Positions 51,171 through 61,800 of a stretch of 64,000 nucleotides of DNA are shown here, one piece after another (within the stretch, counting starts at the first letter, position 1; each line of letters begins with the position of its first letter). The DNA is from Acidovorax sp. CCYZU-2555 (lineage in GTDB: Bacteria > Pseudomonadota > Gammaproteobacteria > Burkholderiales > Burkholderiaceae_C). The translations under genes and the position numbers were made by a program. The stretch lies in NCBI RefSeq assembly GCF_018413525.1, contig NZ_JAHCDD010000008.1, positions 46,372 through 110,371 of the forward strand. The letters are read 5' to 3'. The notes under the pieces are model-generated. The model saw nothing but the letters and a program-made list of their open reading frames with translations, was not told the origin of the DNA and did not search any database.

Positions 51171-54100
51171 ACTCGATCCCCGTGGCCGCCAGGCCCACCA
51201 GGTCGATGCGCGTGGTGTTCAGCTCCAGATTGCTGGCCAGCACCGCCAGTTCGCCGCCCGTCACGCCCTGGGACATCATGTCGACGAAGGGTTGCAGCTG
51301 GGCCGGCGTCGCGGCGCTGCCCACGACGTTGGTCCAGATCAATTGCGTGACTTCCAGCGATGTCTTCGCGCCCAGCACCTGCAGGCCCAGCTGTGCCAGG
51401 CTTTGCGCGCTCATGCCCGCATCCAATGCGCGAATCACTTCACCGACCAGCGGTTTGTTGTCGAGGAAGGCCGCGCCGCCCAGCGCACCGAGCAGCTTGG
51501 CGGCCTGGCCCGCATGGCCGTCGAGGTCCAGCGCCACCTGGGTGTCGCTGAACGTCAAGCGCTCGACGTTGACAAATTCCAGCATCGCGCCATCGGTCAT
51601 GCGCTGCAGCGTGAAGCCGTTGGCGCTGGCTTCGATATGCGTTTGGGCCAGGGTGGCGGGGAAGACGATGGTGTCTATGCCCGCACCGCCATCGATGGAC
51701 CAGGCCAGGCCCAGCGCCGGAGCGATGGTGTTGTCGCCCGCATCGCCCAAAAACGCCGTTATACGTTCGGCGTTCACGCGGATGGAGCCCGCGCCTTCCA
51801 TGCCGTCGAGCAGTTGCTCTGGCGTTTTGCTCCCCGCCTGTTGCGGGTACACCAGCGCAAACAGCTGGGCAACCTGCAAAGCGCTGAGGCCGTCCAGCGT
51901 CTGAATCACCGCGCCTTCGGCCTTCGTCAAATCGCGGCCCATCCATTGCTGGAACAGAAAGGCCGCGGCTTCCTCGGCCGCGCTATGGGCCAGGGTGAGT
52001 AGGGGGCCGGTCTCGAAGCGCACCTGCTCCACATCGACCAGCCAGTCCGAGATGCCGCTGGCGATATGCGTCAGCTTGATGCCCGCACCGTCCAGCGTGA
52101 TCGAGTAATCGCTGCGCTTGCCTTCCTGCAGTGCCACGTCGAAGCCCGTGCCGCCATTGAGCCGGTCGCTGCCGCTGCCGCCCGACAGCAGGTCATTGCC
52201 CGCGCCGCCGAACACGATGTCGTCACCTTCATCGCCGTAGATCTGGTCGTTTCCGCCCTTGCTGCCCACGGTGTCGTTGCCGCCGCCGCCGTGGATGATG
52301 TCGTCATCGGCGCCCAGAACGATGTACTGGGCCGCGCCATCGCCTGCGGCCGTGTTCCGGCCCGCGCCGCCAATGATGCGCACCGCGCCCACCACGGCAA
52401 GGAAGTCGACATGGTCCACCTGGATGGTGCTGCCGCTGGGCAGGGAACGCGCATCCAGGATGACGGCCTGGCTGCCGTCGGCCGCATTGCTGCTGCCCGT
52501 GATCACCAGCGGCGTGTCGGGATCGAAGCCCGCACCGGCTATGGGCTTGAGGATCTGCACCGCCAGCGCCGCGCCGGACGGCAGGCCCGCATGGAACGCC
52601 TGGCCCACCGCGATCAGCCCGGCGTCGTCGCCAGCCACCTGCTCGATGCGCCCGATGAGTTCTGCCAGGGCCGTCTGCCCCATCGTGCTGCGCGGCAGGC
52701 CTTCGGCTTGCAGCCCGACGCCGGTAGGCACACCGGCCAGCACCAGGGCATGGCCGCTGGAGGACGTGAACAACGGGATGTCGGCCAGTGCCGAAGGCGT
52801 GCCCGGCGTCTCGGGCCGATTGGACGTCACCACGGGAATGGTGATGATCGTCGACCCTCCGGGGCCCTGCGTGATGGTGATGGCCACGCCATCGACGGTC
52901 GTCGGTTCGGGCTGCGGCTCAGGCTCAGGCTCAGGCTCGGGCTGCGGCGTGGCCGGGAGGGTGTTCACGCTCAGCACCAGCGGCGTGGCGGCCACGCTGG
53001 GGTTGCCGGCGAGATCGGAGAACACACCGCCACCCACGCTGACGGTCAGCGGCGCACTGCTGTTGGCGGCCGGCGTCAAGGTTGCGGTGTAGGTCGTGCC
53101 GTTACCGCTGAAATTGCTCAGCGTGCCGCCGCTGACGACGATCTGGGATGGCGTCAGCACGGCCGCATCGCTGAGCGTGAGGGTCAGCACAGCGCTCTGG
53201 CCCGGGCGCAGCGTGCCGCTGGCGTTGCTGCTGATGGTCACCGTGGGCGCCTGGGTGTCCAGCCTGTAGTCGATACGGTAGGGCGGGCTTGAATTGCCTG
53301 CGGCATCGGCCACGCGCGCCACCAGCGTGCCATTGCCGTTGCTGTCTCCGACCAGGGTTTGGTCGGCCAGGCTCCAGGTCGTTCCGCTGGTGGCAGCCGA
53401 ATACCAGAATTGGCCTCCATCCAGCGACACTTGCACGCGCTCGCCGGCTGACAGCGGCGCACTGAGCGTGCCGCTGATGGTTTGCGTCGGATCATTGGTG
53501 ATCAGGTCGCCTACAGCGCCGCTGTCGTTGGAGAACTGCACGCCGCCGACGGCGGCGACAGGCGCGAGCGTGTCGATCTCCAGCGATGGAATGCTGCCTG
53601 CGCCGCCGTTGTTGCCTGCCAGGTCGGTATAACCACCATTGACGGTGATAGTGGCGCTGCCGGCGCCCACCCCGAACGCAGGGGTGAAGGTGGCGGTGAA
53701 TACGCGCGGATCGGTGCTGGCCGTCAACGCGCCCAGTTGGCCGCCAGCCACCGAAATATTGGCGTCCCTGAAGCCGTGCGGCGTTTCGGAGAAAGTGAAA
53801 GTAATGATGGCCGGCGTCACGCCGTTGGCCACCGGCACATTGCTGGTGATGGCGACCGAGGGCGGCGTGGTATCAAGGGTATAGGGCGATGACCAGACCG
53901 TGCCATGGTTGTCGAAGGCATCGGCCACGCGCACCTGCAACACGTCGCTGCCGCTCAGAGTCTGGCCGGCCAGCAACCAGGCATCGCTGCCAACGGTGCT
54001 GCTGGCGCTGACCCATGTAACACCGCTATCGAGCGAGACTTCCACCCTCTCGCCGCTCATCAGCCGCTCGCTCAATGTCCCCGAGATCGTCTGCAGGGGA

Positions 54101-57100
54101 ATGGAAGTGATCAGGTCGGTATGGCTGATCCCGGTATCGTGGGAGAAGGCCACCCAGGTGACGGCGGTGCTCGGCGCCAGCGTGTAGTAGCTGATGGGCA
54201 GCATCGTCGCCGCGACGCCGGAATTGCCGGCCGCATCGGTGTAGGCGCCGCCGCCCACACCGATGGTGGCGCTGCCGCTGACCACGCCCTGGGTGGGCGT
54301 GAAGATGGCGGTATAGACGAGCGGATTGGCCGTCAGACCAAAGCCGCTGAGCACGCCCCCGCTGACACTGACATCGTTCAATGCGAAGTGCACCGGAATT
54401 TCACTGAACGTGAAGAGGATGGTGGCGTACTCACCGTGTCGCAAAGTCTGGGCGCTGCTGGTGATCTGCAGCACCGGCGGCGCGGTATCGACCGTGATCA
54501 GCGGCGAGCTGGCGCTGCCGCCGAGGTTGCCCGCAATATCGGTGTAGCGCTCGGCCGCCAGGAAAACACTCGCGCTCCCACCGTTCAGCCCGGCGCTGGG
54601 CGTCAGCTGCACCGTATACACGCGCGGGTCGACGGTGGCGGAAAACCCGCTCAGCGTGCCGTTGAGCGTCGCCAGGTCGGACTGCGCGAACCCGTGCGGA
54701 ACCTCGCTGAAGGTAAAGGTCAAGGTGGCGGTTTCGCCCGCGCGCAGCGTGCTGGCGCTGCTGGTGACGACCACGGTCGGTGGTTCCACATCCAGCACAT
54801 AGGCTTGCGACAGCACCGGCCCGGTATTGCCGGCACGATCGGCCACGCGCATCTGCAGCGTGCCACTGCCGACCAGCACTTGTTGCGGCATCAGCGCCCA
54901 TGATTCGGGAGCGGTGGCGATCGCGGTGAGCCAGTTGGCGCCGTTGTCCAGCGATAGCTCTACCCGTTCGCCGGCCGCCAGCGGCGCAGTCAGCGTACCG
55001 GTGATGATCTGTGAAGCGAAATTGGTGATCAGATCGCTCTGACTGGCGCCGTTGTCGGCCGAGAACGCAACGGCGTTGACGGCGGTGGTCGGCGCCAGCG
55101 TATCGATGTCGATGGGCAGGCTGCTGGCGCCGGCACCGCCATTGCCGGCCGCATCGCTGTACGCACCAGGGCCTACGTGGATCACGGCCTGGGCGCTGGC
55201 AAGACCGGCCGTGGGCGTGAACAAGGCGGTAAACACCAGCCCGCCGGGGCCGGCCACCAGGTCGCTCAGTGTGCCGTTGGTGGCCGAGATATCGCCCAGA
55301 GCGAAATCAGTCGGCGCTTCGCTGAAGGTGAAGGTGATGGTGGCGGTCGCGCCGGCCTTGAGGGTGTCGTCGCTGGTAGTGATCGACAAGGTCGGCACCG
55401 CGGTATCGACCGTGATCGATGGCGAGCTGCCACCGCTGCCGCCGTTGCCGGCAATATCGGTATACAGGTCGTTGCCGAGGATGACGCTGGCGCTGCCCGT
55501 CATGCCGGGCGTAGGGGCCAGCACCACCGTGTAGACCAGGGGATAGGCGGTGGCGGTGAAGCCGCTCAGGGTGCCGCCCGAAGCAATCAGGTCGCCGATC
55601 GTGAATCCGCTCGGTGCCTCGCTGAAGGCAAAGCTGATGGTCGCCGACTGGCCGGCGCGCAGGCTGGTGCTGTCGCTGCTGATGCTGACGCTGGGCACGG
55701 TGGTGTCGAGTTCGTAAGCGTGGCTCTTGACCACGCCGTGGTTGCCGTTGCTGTCGCTGACACGCACCTGGATACTGCCTTTGCCTGCGGCCAGGGTCTG
55801 GCCGGACAGCACCCACCCGCTGCCGCCCGCGGTCGAACTGGCGCTTTGCCAGCTGGCGCGGTTGTCCAGCGATACTTGCACGATGTCGCCGACCGCCAGC
55901 ACGCCGCCGGACAGAGTGCCGGCGATGTTCTGAGCGGGGACACTGGTAACAAGGTCGGTTTGGCTGGCGCCGAAATCGGCCGAGAACAGCAGCGTCCCGC
56001 TGGTCAGGCCGGGCGCCAGGGTGTCGATGTTGATCGATGGGGAGGTGAAGCCGGTGCCCGCATTGCCGGCCAGGTCGGTGTAGGCGCCGGCCGCCACGCT
56101 GATGACCGCATGGCCGCTGGCCACGTTGGCCGCCGGGGTCAGCACCGCGGTGAAGATCGCCGGATCGGCCGTCTGCACCAGCTCGCTCAACAGGCCGTTG
56201 TTGACGTCGATATTGTCCAGCGAGAAGCTCAGCGGCGCTTCGCTGAAGGTAAAAGTGACCGAAGCCGTGCTGCCCGAATTGAGGGCGCCGGCCGAGCTGG
56301 TGATGCTCAACGTGGGCGCGAGTGTGTCGATGGGAATAGGCAGCATGCTGCCGCCCACGCCAGCGCTGCCATTGCCATCGGTAAAGCTGCCGGTCGCTAT
56401 GCTGAGCGCGGCAGTTCCCTGCGCCACACCGTCATCTGGCGTGAACGATGCGGTGTAGACCAGCGAATCGCTGGTGGCGCTAAGTCCGCCGAGCGTGCCG
56501 CCGTTCACCACGATGTCGCTCTCGGTGAAGCCCTCCGGGGCGCTGCTGAATTTGAAAGTGATGAGGGCCGTCTCGCCGCTGCGCAAGGCGTCGACGTCGC
56601 TGCTGATGGCCACTCCCGGGGCCACGGTGGCGTAGCTGATGGGCGCAGAAGCTGCCCCCTGGCCGTTGTTGCCAGCCGCGTCGGTGTAGCTGCCCGCCGC
56701 GACCGACACCGCGCCTGCGCCAGCGGCCTGGCCGGCGGAAGGGGTGAACACGGCCTTATAGACCAGCGGGTTGGCCGTCGCGGTCAAGCCGCCGAGCAAC
56801 CCGCCGCTGGTAGAGATGCTAGCGGCGCTGAAGCCTGTCGGCGCTTCGCTGAAAGTGAAAGTGATCAGCGCGGTCTCCGCACTGTTGAGCACGCTCCTGC
56901 TGCTGGTGATCTCCAGCGTGGGCGCGATCTGGTCCAGGACATAGGCATGGCCGGACACCGCGCCGTGGTTGCCGACGGCATCGCTCACACGCACCTGCAC
57001 CAGCTGGCCGACACCCGCGACCAGCGTCTGGCTGGCCAGCGACCAGGCACTGCTGCCAACGCTGGCGGTGGCCGCAACCCAGTTCAAGCCCTTGTTCAGC

Positions 57101-60100
57101 GAAACTTCCACCGTCTCGCCGGATGCCAGATTGGCAGACAGCGTGCCGCTGATGGTCTGCGCCGCCATGGTGGTGACCAGGTCGGTGCCGCTGGCGCCGG
57201 TGTCGGCCGAGAATGCGACACTGTCGCCGGCGGTGGTCGGCGCCTGGGTATCAATGCGCATCGCGGACAGCGTGACCCCGGCGCCTGGGTTGCCCGCGGT
57301 GTCGATGTAGCTTGCGGCAGTGATGCTTACCACGCCGATACCGCTGTTCACACCGGTGTAGGGGGTGAACAGCCCGGTGTACACCAACGGATTGGCGGTG
57401 ACCGCCAATCCGCTGAAGCTGCCGCCAGTGACCACCAGGTCGGCCTCCGTAAAGCCGATCGGCGCCTCGCTGAAGGTGAATGTGATCACGGCGGTATCAC
57501 CGGTCTTCAGCCCGGCGAGGCTGGTGCTGATGGTGGCCGTAGGCATCGCAGTGTCGAGCACATAGTCGCGCGCGAAGGCCGCGCCATGGTTGCCGGCGGC
57601 ATCCGTCACGCGCACCTGCAGCATATTGCTCCCGCTCAGGGTCTGGCCGGCCAGGGACCAGGACATGTCGCTGCTGGTGGCGCCGTTCCAGCTTAAGCCG
57701 TTGTCAAGCGAGACCTCGATGTATTCGCCGGCGCCCAGCGGCCTGTCCACCGTGCCGCTGATGGTTTGCGCCGCGACGTTCGTGACCAGGTCGGTAGCGC
57801 TGACACCGCCATCGGCCGAGAACGAGACCGTGTCGGCCATCGCCGCCGGCGCTCTGGTATCGAGCGCCAGCGGCGGCGTCAGCGCGGCCAGCGAAGCATT
57901 GCCGGCGGCGTCGGTGAAGGCGCCCGCCGCCACGGTGATGCTGGCGCTGGTGTTCTCAATACCGGCACTGGGAGTGAACAGCGCCGTGTACACCAGCGGA
58001 TTGGCGCTGGGCGCCAGGCCGCTGAGCGTGCCGGCGGTCGTGTTCACATCGGCCGCAGTGAAACCCTGCGGCGCTTCGCTGAAGGTGAAAGTGATCTGCG
58101 CCGTTTCGCCGGCCTTGAGGGCCGGACTGCTGCTGGTGATGGTCACACTGGGCGCGAGGGTGTCGATGGCGATCGGCAGCGCGGCGGCGCCCTCGCCGTC
58201 ATTGCCGAACGCATCGGCATAGGAGCCGGTGGCCACCACCACGCTGGCGCTGGCCTGGTTCAGCCCTGGGGTGGGAGTGAGCTGCATCGTATAGACCAGC
58301 GGATTGGCGGTGGCGGAGAAACCGCTCAGCGTGCCGTTGTTCACCGACACGTCTCCCGGCGTGAAACCCACCGGAGCGCTGCTGAAAGTGAAGGTGATCA
58401 GCGCCGTCTCACCCAAGGCCAGCGCGCTCGCATCACGGGAGATGCTCAACGTCGGCACGCTGGTGTTGAGTGTGATCGCCAGCGCGGCGCTGGCCTGGCC
58501 GCTGTTGCCGGCCGTGTCGCTGTAGCCACCGGCTTTGACGGCGATGCTGGCCTGCTGGCCCGACTGGCCGGAGTTCGGGGTGAACAGCGCCGTATACACC
58601 AGCGGGTTGGCCGTGGCCGCCAGGCTGCCGACCGTGCCGCCCGTGACCGTGAGCGCGGACAACGTGAAATTGGCGGGCGCCTCGCTGAAGGTGAAGACCA
58701 GATCGGCCGTTTCGCCCGCACGCAGCACGGATAGGCTGCTGGTCAGCGCCACGCTGGGCGCCGTGGTGTCGAGTTGGTAGGCGGCGCTGAAGACCGCGCC
58801 ATGGTTGCCGGCCGCATCCGTCACGCGTACCTGCAGCGTATCGCTGGCCCGAAGCGTCTGGCCGTCCAGGGACCACGCGGTGCCGACGCTGGTGGCACCG
58901 GTCCAGGTCACGCCGTTGTCGAGCGAGACCTCGACGAAGTCGCCGGCGTCCAGCGGACTGTCGACAGTGCCGCTGATGGTCTGGGCCGCGCTATGGGTGA
59001 TGAAGTCTGTGCTGCTCGCGCCGCCATCCTGCGAGAAGCGCGCGCTGATTACGCTGGCCGCCGGCGCCACGGTGTCTATGCGTATGCCGGTCAGAGAGCC
59101 GCCGTCACCGCTGTTACCGGCAAGGTCTGTATAGCTACCACGGGCCACGTTGAGCGTGACCGCGCCGGATGCCACGCCCGTCGCGGGCGTGAGTTGCGCC
59201 GTATACACCAGTGGGTTGGCGGTGACGGCCAGCCCGCTCAGCGTGCCGTTGATCACGGTGACGTCGCCGAGGGCGAAGTTGTGCGGCGCTTCGCTGAAAG
59301 CAAACGTGATGGTGGCTGTGTCGCCGATCTTGAGCGCGCTGGCATTGCTGGTGATGGCCAGCGTGGGCGCGCGGGTGTCGATGGCGATCCGTGGGCTCAC
59401 GCCGCTGGCACCCGCGAGGCTCAGGATGTCGGTGTAACTGCCGCCAGTGACCGTGATCGAGGCCGGCCCGGTGAGCTCGGCGCCCGGCGTGAACAGCGCG
59501 GTATAGACTCCGCCGCCCTGGTTGGTCAGGCCGCTGAGGGTGCCGCCGCTGACCACCACATCGGAGGCCGTGAAACCGACAGGCGTGCTGCTGAAAGTGA
59601 AGGTCAGATTGGCGGTCTGGGCGCTGTTCAGGGTCTGGGTGTCGCTGGCGATCGTCACCGTGGGCCCCAGCGTGACCGCCATCCCTGCCGAGAGGGCACC
59701 GGCGCCGCTGTTGCCCGCCAGATCGGTATAGCTGCCAGCCACCAATTGCACGTTGCCGACCACATTGCCGATGCCCGCGGAGGGGGTGTACTCTAGGGTA
59801 TAGACCAACGGATCGGCCGTGGCCTGCAGGTTGCCTACAGTGCCGCCGACGCCGTTGAAGCTGGCCAGCGTCAGTCCATGAGGACGCTCGCTGAAGGTCA
59901 CCGTGAGTTCCGCCGTCTGGCCGGCACCGACCACGCTGACATCGGTGTGCAGGGTGGCACTCGGCCCGCTGTTGTCCAGCACATACTGGCTGCCGACGGC
60001 GTTGCCGGCGTTGCCCGCCGCATCGACCACGCGCACCTGCAAGGTATTGCTGCCGGCGCTGAGCACCACGCCATTCAGCGTCCAGGCACTGCTGCCGGTG

Positions 60101-61353
60101 CTGGCGCTGGCCGTGGTCCAACTGCTGCCATTGTTGAACGAGACCTCCACATGTTCGCCGGAAACCAGGCTGGCGCTGAGCGTGCCGCTGACGGTTTGCG
60201 CGGCAGTGCGCGTGACGAGGTCGGTGTTGCTGGCGCCGGTATCGGCCGCGAAGACGACTGCGGTGCCGGTAGTCACCGGAGCGGCGCCGTCGATATGGTA
60301 GCTGGCGCTGAGCGGCGTGCTGCTGCCGCCGCTGTTGGCCACGCGCACCTGCAGCGTGCCGGCGCCGCTCAGCGTCTGGCCGGCCAGTTGCCAGGTCGTG
60401 GCGCCCACGCTGGCGCTGGCGCTGGCCCAACTGATGCCGTTGTCTAGCGAAACCTCCACCCGCTCGCCGCTGAGCAGGCCGCTGCTGAGCGTGCCGGACA
60501 GGGCTTGCGCCGCTGTTTTGGTAATCAGGTCGGTGCTGCTGACGCCCGTGTCGTTGGAAAACGCCACCGTCAGCGCGGTGGTGGTGGGGGGCACGGCCGA
60601 CTGCACGGTGGTGCTGCTGTTGCTGACGATGACGCTGCCGTCGTTGACGCTGAGCGTGAACGTGGTGGTGGCGTTCAGCCCGGGCGTGGTCTGGAACACC
60701 AGTGCTTGCAGCGCTGCCTGGGCACCACCGGGCGCCGCCGCTGAAAGCGAATAGCTGACGCCGCCGTCGGTCGTCGAGAAGCCGGACATGCTCAGTGAAG
60801 CCGGCGTGAACACGCCCTTGCTTGCGCTGTCGAGCTGGATGGTGACGGTCACCACGGCGGCGACATCGGGATCGCTGAGGGTGAGCGAACCAAACGGGCG
60901 CACGGTGCCGCCGGCCGTCACCGCCTGGCCGGCCGCCGTGCCGCTGAGCACCGGCGCATTGTTGACCGAGGTGGCGTGGACCACGGTGGTGGTGTCGACG
61001 GCGCTGGAGGCGCCATGGCTGTCGGTGGCCGTCAGCGAAAACGTGGTGGCCACATTGACGCCCACCACCGCCTGGTTGGCCTTCGGCGTGAAAGTGAGGG
61101 CCTTGAGCTGCGCGCTCAAGGCGGCGGGCGTGGTGGCGCTGAGCACATAGTTGCCGGCAGTGCCTGACAGGCCGGCCCCGCTGAGCGTGCCGTTGTCGGC
61201 GTTGTAGCTGATGCGCAGGCTGACCAGGTCGTCGTCGGCATCGGCCACGGTGACGTTGGCAAACGGCTGGAGGCTGGCCTTGTCTCCCGTGCTGGCCGCG
61301 GCGGCGCCGGTGATGGTCGGCGCGCTGTTGTCGCTGGTATCGATAGTGGTCAT
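51163..61353 (-). CDS. Giant Ig-like repeat/RTX surface protein (about 3,396 residues)
   Basis: A single frame of 10.2 kb. Start ATG 61353 (MTTIDTSDNSAPTITG). N-terminal two calcium-type (cadherin/VCBS-like) repeats, residues about 1-250, then 25 Ig-like repeats (residues about 255-2800) of two classes, then an acidic-proline linker (PQPEPEPEPEPQPEPT), a further domain, RTX nonapeptides (GGxGxDxxx type, about 3008-3078) and a C-terminal region with DUF4214-like segments. No Sec signal is visible, as expected for type I secretion through a C-terminal signal. Adhesins of this architecture bind surfaces or cells. No type I secretion genes are in the window. The N-terminus has no good ribosome site, so expression may be weak or the start different. 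Confidence 0.93.
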   Translation of the reverse strand: MTTIDTSDNSAPTITGAAAASTGDKASLQPFANVTVADADDDLVSLRISYNADNGTLSGAGLSGTAGNYVLSATTPAALSAQLKALTFTPKANQAVVGVNVATTFSLTATDSHGASSAVDTTTVVHATSVNNAPVLSGTAAGQAVTAGGTVRPFGSLTLSDPDVAAVVTVTIQLDSASKGVFTPASLSMSGFSTTDGGVSYSLSAAAPGGAQAALQALVFQTTPGLNATTTFTLSVNDGSVIVSNSSTTVQSAVPPTTTALTVAFSNDTGVSSTDLITKTAAQALSGTLSSGLLSGERVEVSLDNGISWASASASVGATTWQLAGQTLSGAGTLQVRVANSGGSSTPLSASYHIDGAAPVTTGTAVVFAADTGASNTDLVTRTAAQTVSGTLSASLVSGEHVEVSFNNGSSWTTASASTGSSAWTLNGVVLSAGSNTLQVRVVDAAGNAGNAVGSQYVLDNSGPSATLHTDVSVVGAGQTAELTVTFSERPHGLTLASFNGVGGTVGNLQATADPLVYTLEYTPSAGIGNVVGNVQLVAGSYTDLAGNSGAGALSAGMAVTLGPTVTIASDTQTLNSAQTANLTFTFSSTPVGFTASDVVVSGGTLSGLTNQGGGVYTALFTPGAELTGPASITVTGGSYTDILSLAGASGVSPRIAIDTRAPTLAITSNASALKIGDTATITFAFSEAPHNFALGDVTVINGTLSGLAVTANPLVYTAQLTPATGVASGAVTLNVARGSYTDLAGNSGDGGSLTGIRIDTVAPAASVISARFSQDGGASSTDFITHSAAQTISGTVDSPLDAGDFVEVSLDNGVTWTGATSVGTAWSLDGQTLRASDTLQVRVTDAAGNHGAVFSAAYQLDTTAPSVALTSSLSVLRAGETADLVFTFSEAPANFTLSALTVTGGTVGSLAATANPLVYTALFTPNSGQSGQQASIAVKAGGYSDTAGNSGQASAALAITLNTSVPTLSISRDASALALGETALITFTFSSAPVGFTPGDVSVNNGTLSGFSATANPLVYTMQLTPTPGLNQASASVVVATGSYADAFGNDGEGAAALPIAIDTLAPSVTITSSSPALKAGETAQITFTFSEAPQGFTAADVNTTAGTLSGLAPSANPLVYTALFTPSAGIENTSASITVAAGAFTDAAGNASLAALTPPLALDTRAPAAMADTVSFSADGGVSATDLVTNVAAQTISGTVDRPLGAGEYIEVSLDNGLSWNGATSSDMSWSLAGQTLSGSNMLQVRVTDAAGNHGAAFARDYVLDTAMPTATISTSLAGLKTGDTAVITFTFSEAPIGFTEADLVVTGGSFSGLAVTANPLVYTGLFTPYTGVNSGIGVVSITAASYIDTAGNPGAGVTLSAMRIDTQAPTTAGDSVAFSADTGASGTDLVTTMAAQTISGTLSANLASGETVEVSLNKGLNWVAATASVGSSAWSLASQTLVAGVGQLVQVRVSDAVGNHGAVSGHAYVLDQIAPTLEITSSRSVLNSAETALITFTFSEAPTGFSAASISTSGGLLGGLTATANPLVYKAVFTPSAGQAAGAGAVSVAAGSYTDAAGNNGQGAASAPISYATVAPGVAISSDVDALRSGETALITFKFSSAPEGFTESDIVVNGGTLGGLSATSDSLVYTASFTPDDGVAQGTAALSIATGSFTDGNGSAGVGGSMLPIPIDTLAPTLSITSSAGALNSGSTASVTFTFSEAPLSFSLDNIDVNNGLLSELVQTADPAIFTAVLTPAANVASGHAVISVAAGAYTDLAGNAGTGFTSPSINIDTLAPGLTSGTLLFSADFGASQTDLVTSVPAQNIAGTLSGGVLAVGDIVQVSLDNRASWQSASSTAGGSGWVLSGQTLAAGKGSIQVRVSDSNGNHGVVKSHAYELDTTVPSVSISSDSTSLRAGQSATISFAFSEAPSGFTIGDLIASGGTLSGFTATAYPLVYTVVLAPTPGMTGSASVILGNDLYTDIAGNGGSGGSSPSITVDTAVPTLSITTSDDTLKAGATATITFTFSEAPTDFALGDISATNGTLSDLVAGPGGLVFTALFTPTAGLASAQAVIHVGPGAYSDAAGNGGAGASSLPIDIDTLAPTTAVNAVAFSADNGASQSDLITNFASQIITGTLTAPLAAGERVELSLDNGANWLTAIATAPESWALMPQQVLVGSGTLQMRVADRAGNTGPVLSQAYVLDVEPPTVVVTSSASTLRAGETATLTFTFSEVPHGFAQSDLATLNGTLSGFSATVDPRVYTVQLTPSAGLNGGSASVFLAAERYTDIAGNLGGSASSPLITVDTAPPVLQITSSAQTLRHGEYATILFTFSEIPVHFALNDVSVSGGVLSGFGLTANPLVYTAIFTPTQGVVSGSATIGVGGGAYTDAAGNSGVAATMLPISYYTLAPSTAVTWVAFSHDTGISHTDLITSIPLQTISGTLSERLMSGERVEVSLDSGVTWVSASSTVGSDAWLLAGQTLSGSDVLQVRVADAFDNHGTVWSSPYTLDTTPPSVAITSNVPVANGVTPAIITFTFSETPHGFRDANISVAGGQLGALTASTDPRVFTATFTPAFGVGAGSATITVNGGYTDLAGNNGGAGSIPSLEIDTLAPVAAVGGVQFSNDSGAVGDLITNDPTQTISGTLSAPLSAGERVQVSLDGGQFWYSAATSGTTWSLADQTLVGDSNGNGTLVARVADAAGNSSPPYRIDYRLDTQAPTVTISSNASGTLRPGQSAVLTLTLSDAAVLTPSQIVVSGGTLSNFSGNGTTYTATLTPAANSSAPLTVSVGGGVFSDLAGNPSVAATPLVLSVNTLPATPQPEPEPEPEPQPEPTTVDGVAITITQGPGGSTIITIPVVTSNRPETPGTPSALADIPLFTSSSGHALVLAGVPTGVGLQAEGLPRSTMGQTALAELIGRIEQVAGDDAGLIAVGQAFHAGLPSGAALAVQILKPIAGAGFDPDTPLVITGSSNAADGSQAVILDARSLPSGSTIQVDHVDFLAVVGAVRIIGGAGRNTAAGDGAAQYIVLGADDDIIHGGGGNDTVGSKGGNDQIYGDEGDDIVFGGAGNDLLSGGSGSDRLNGGTGFDVALQEGKRSDYSITLDGAGIKLTHIASGISDWLVDVEQVRFETGPLLTLAHSAAEEAAAFLFQQWMGRDLTKAEGAVIQTLDGLSALQVAQLFALVYPQQAGSKTPEQLLDGMEGAGSIRVNAERITAFLGDAGDNTIAPALGLAWSIDGGAGIDTIVFPATLAQTHIEASANGFTLQRMTDGAMLEFVNVERLTFSDTQVALDLDGHAGQAAKLLGALGGAAFLDNKPLVGEVIRALDAGMSAQSLAQLGLQVLGAKTSLEVTQLIWTNVVGSAATPAQLQPFVDMMSQGVTGGELAVLASNLELNTTRIDLVGLAATGIEFA
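52120..52330 (-). repeat. RTX calcium-binding nonapeptide block in the giant protein
   Basis: The translation reads DDDIIHGGGGNDTV, then GGNDQIYGDEGDDIVFGG, AGNDLLSGGSGSDRLNGG, TGFDVA: about six consecutive GGxGxD-type units, the parallel beta-roll that binds calcium and folds after type I secretion. It is followed by a C-terminal region of about 300 residues. Confidence 0.9.
52957..60590 (-). repeat. Array of 25 Ig-like repeats (16 of class B, 9 of class A) in the giant protein
   Basis: Two repeat types of about 95-105 residues alternate. Class A reads roughly FSxDTGxSxTDLVT...QTISGTL...GE.VEVSLDNG..W..A...W.L.GQTL...LQVRV.D..GN. Class B reads ITSS...L.AGETA.ITFTFSEAPxGF...GTLSGL.ATANPLVYTA.FTP...G.YTD.AGN. 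By my reading from the N-terminus the order is A A B B B A B B B A B A B B B A B B A B B A B A B. They fit bacterial Ig-like families (Big-type domains). The DNA repeats are diverged, so there is no tandem DNA identity. Confidence 0.85.
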
Positions 61354-61800
61354 GGCAATTCTGCAGGGCTGCGCGCGAGCGGCCGCTGAGTGGGTTGGAA
61401 GAAAACAAAAGCGGTGGAATGAACAGTGCGCTGTGTTGCATTTCAAGGCTTGCAAGAAACAGCGGTCTGGGCTCTTGCGACCAGAAACGAGGCGCGCCAG
61501 GTTGCAAATTAATTGAAAACTTACATTTGGTCAATTTAAAGATGGAATGAACCGGCCGTGAAAGTTACTGCCTCCGCGACATCGTTCCCGGGATCAGTCA
61601 CCAAGCCAACGCCAACTGGTGCGCCTGCCATGCCCTCGCCACCGCATCGGCGACGCGGCAACGGCTCCGTCACACGCGCGTCAATCTTGTTCACAACAAT
61701 GGAACTGCAGCGCTTGGCTGGCATGGCCGGCCCGCTGCGGGGCGCCACCATTCCAATGGTCTGCGCCCGTTTCCCGCATTAACAACCAAGAGGCTTCTCG
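61354..61800. promoter_or_regulatory. Divergent region between giant protein and 5'-nucleotidase genes
   Basis: A 447-base divergent intergenic region. The stretch 61500-61546 is much richer in A and T than the surroundings and carries TTGACC on the minus strand followed 17 bases later by TAATTT, a possible promoter of the giant gene. I see no gene, terminator or repeat in the rest. AGAGGC lies seven bases before the nucleotidase ATG. Confidence 0.4.

Noticed and set aside
55177..57696. Plus-strand open frame (839 codons) and a 799-codon minus-strand frame at 59135-61534 over the giant gene
   Set aside because: Both are alternative frames of the repeat gene; their residues are Gly/Arg/His-rich and they break the Ig-repeat reading, which is continuous in the chosen frame.
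52957..60590. Interpretation of the regular DNA pattern as a CRISPR or satellite array
   Set aside because: The periodicity is about 300 bases, follows codons and encodes Ig-like domains; there are no short identical repeats with spacers.
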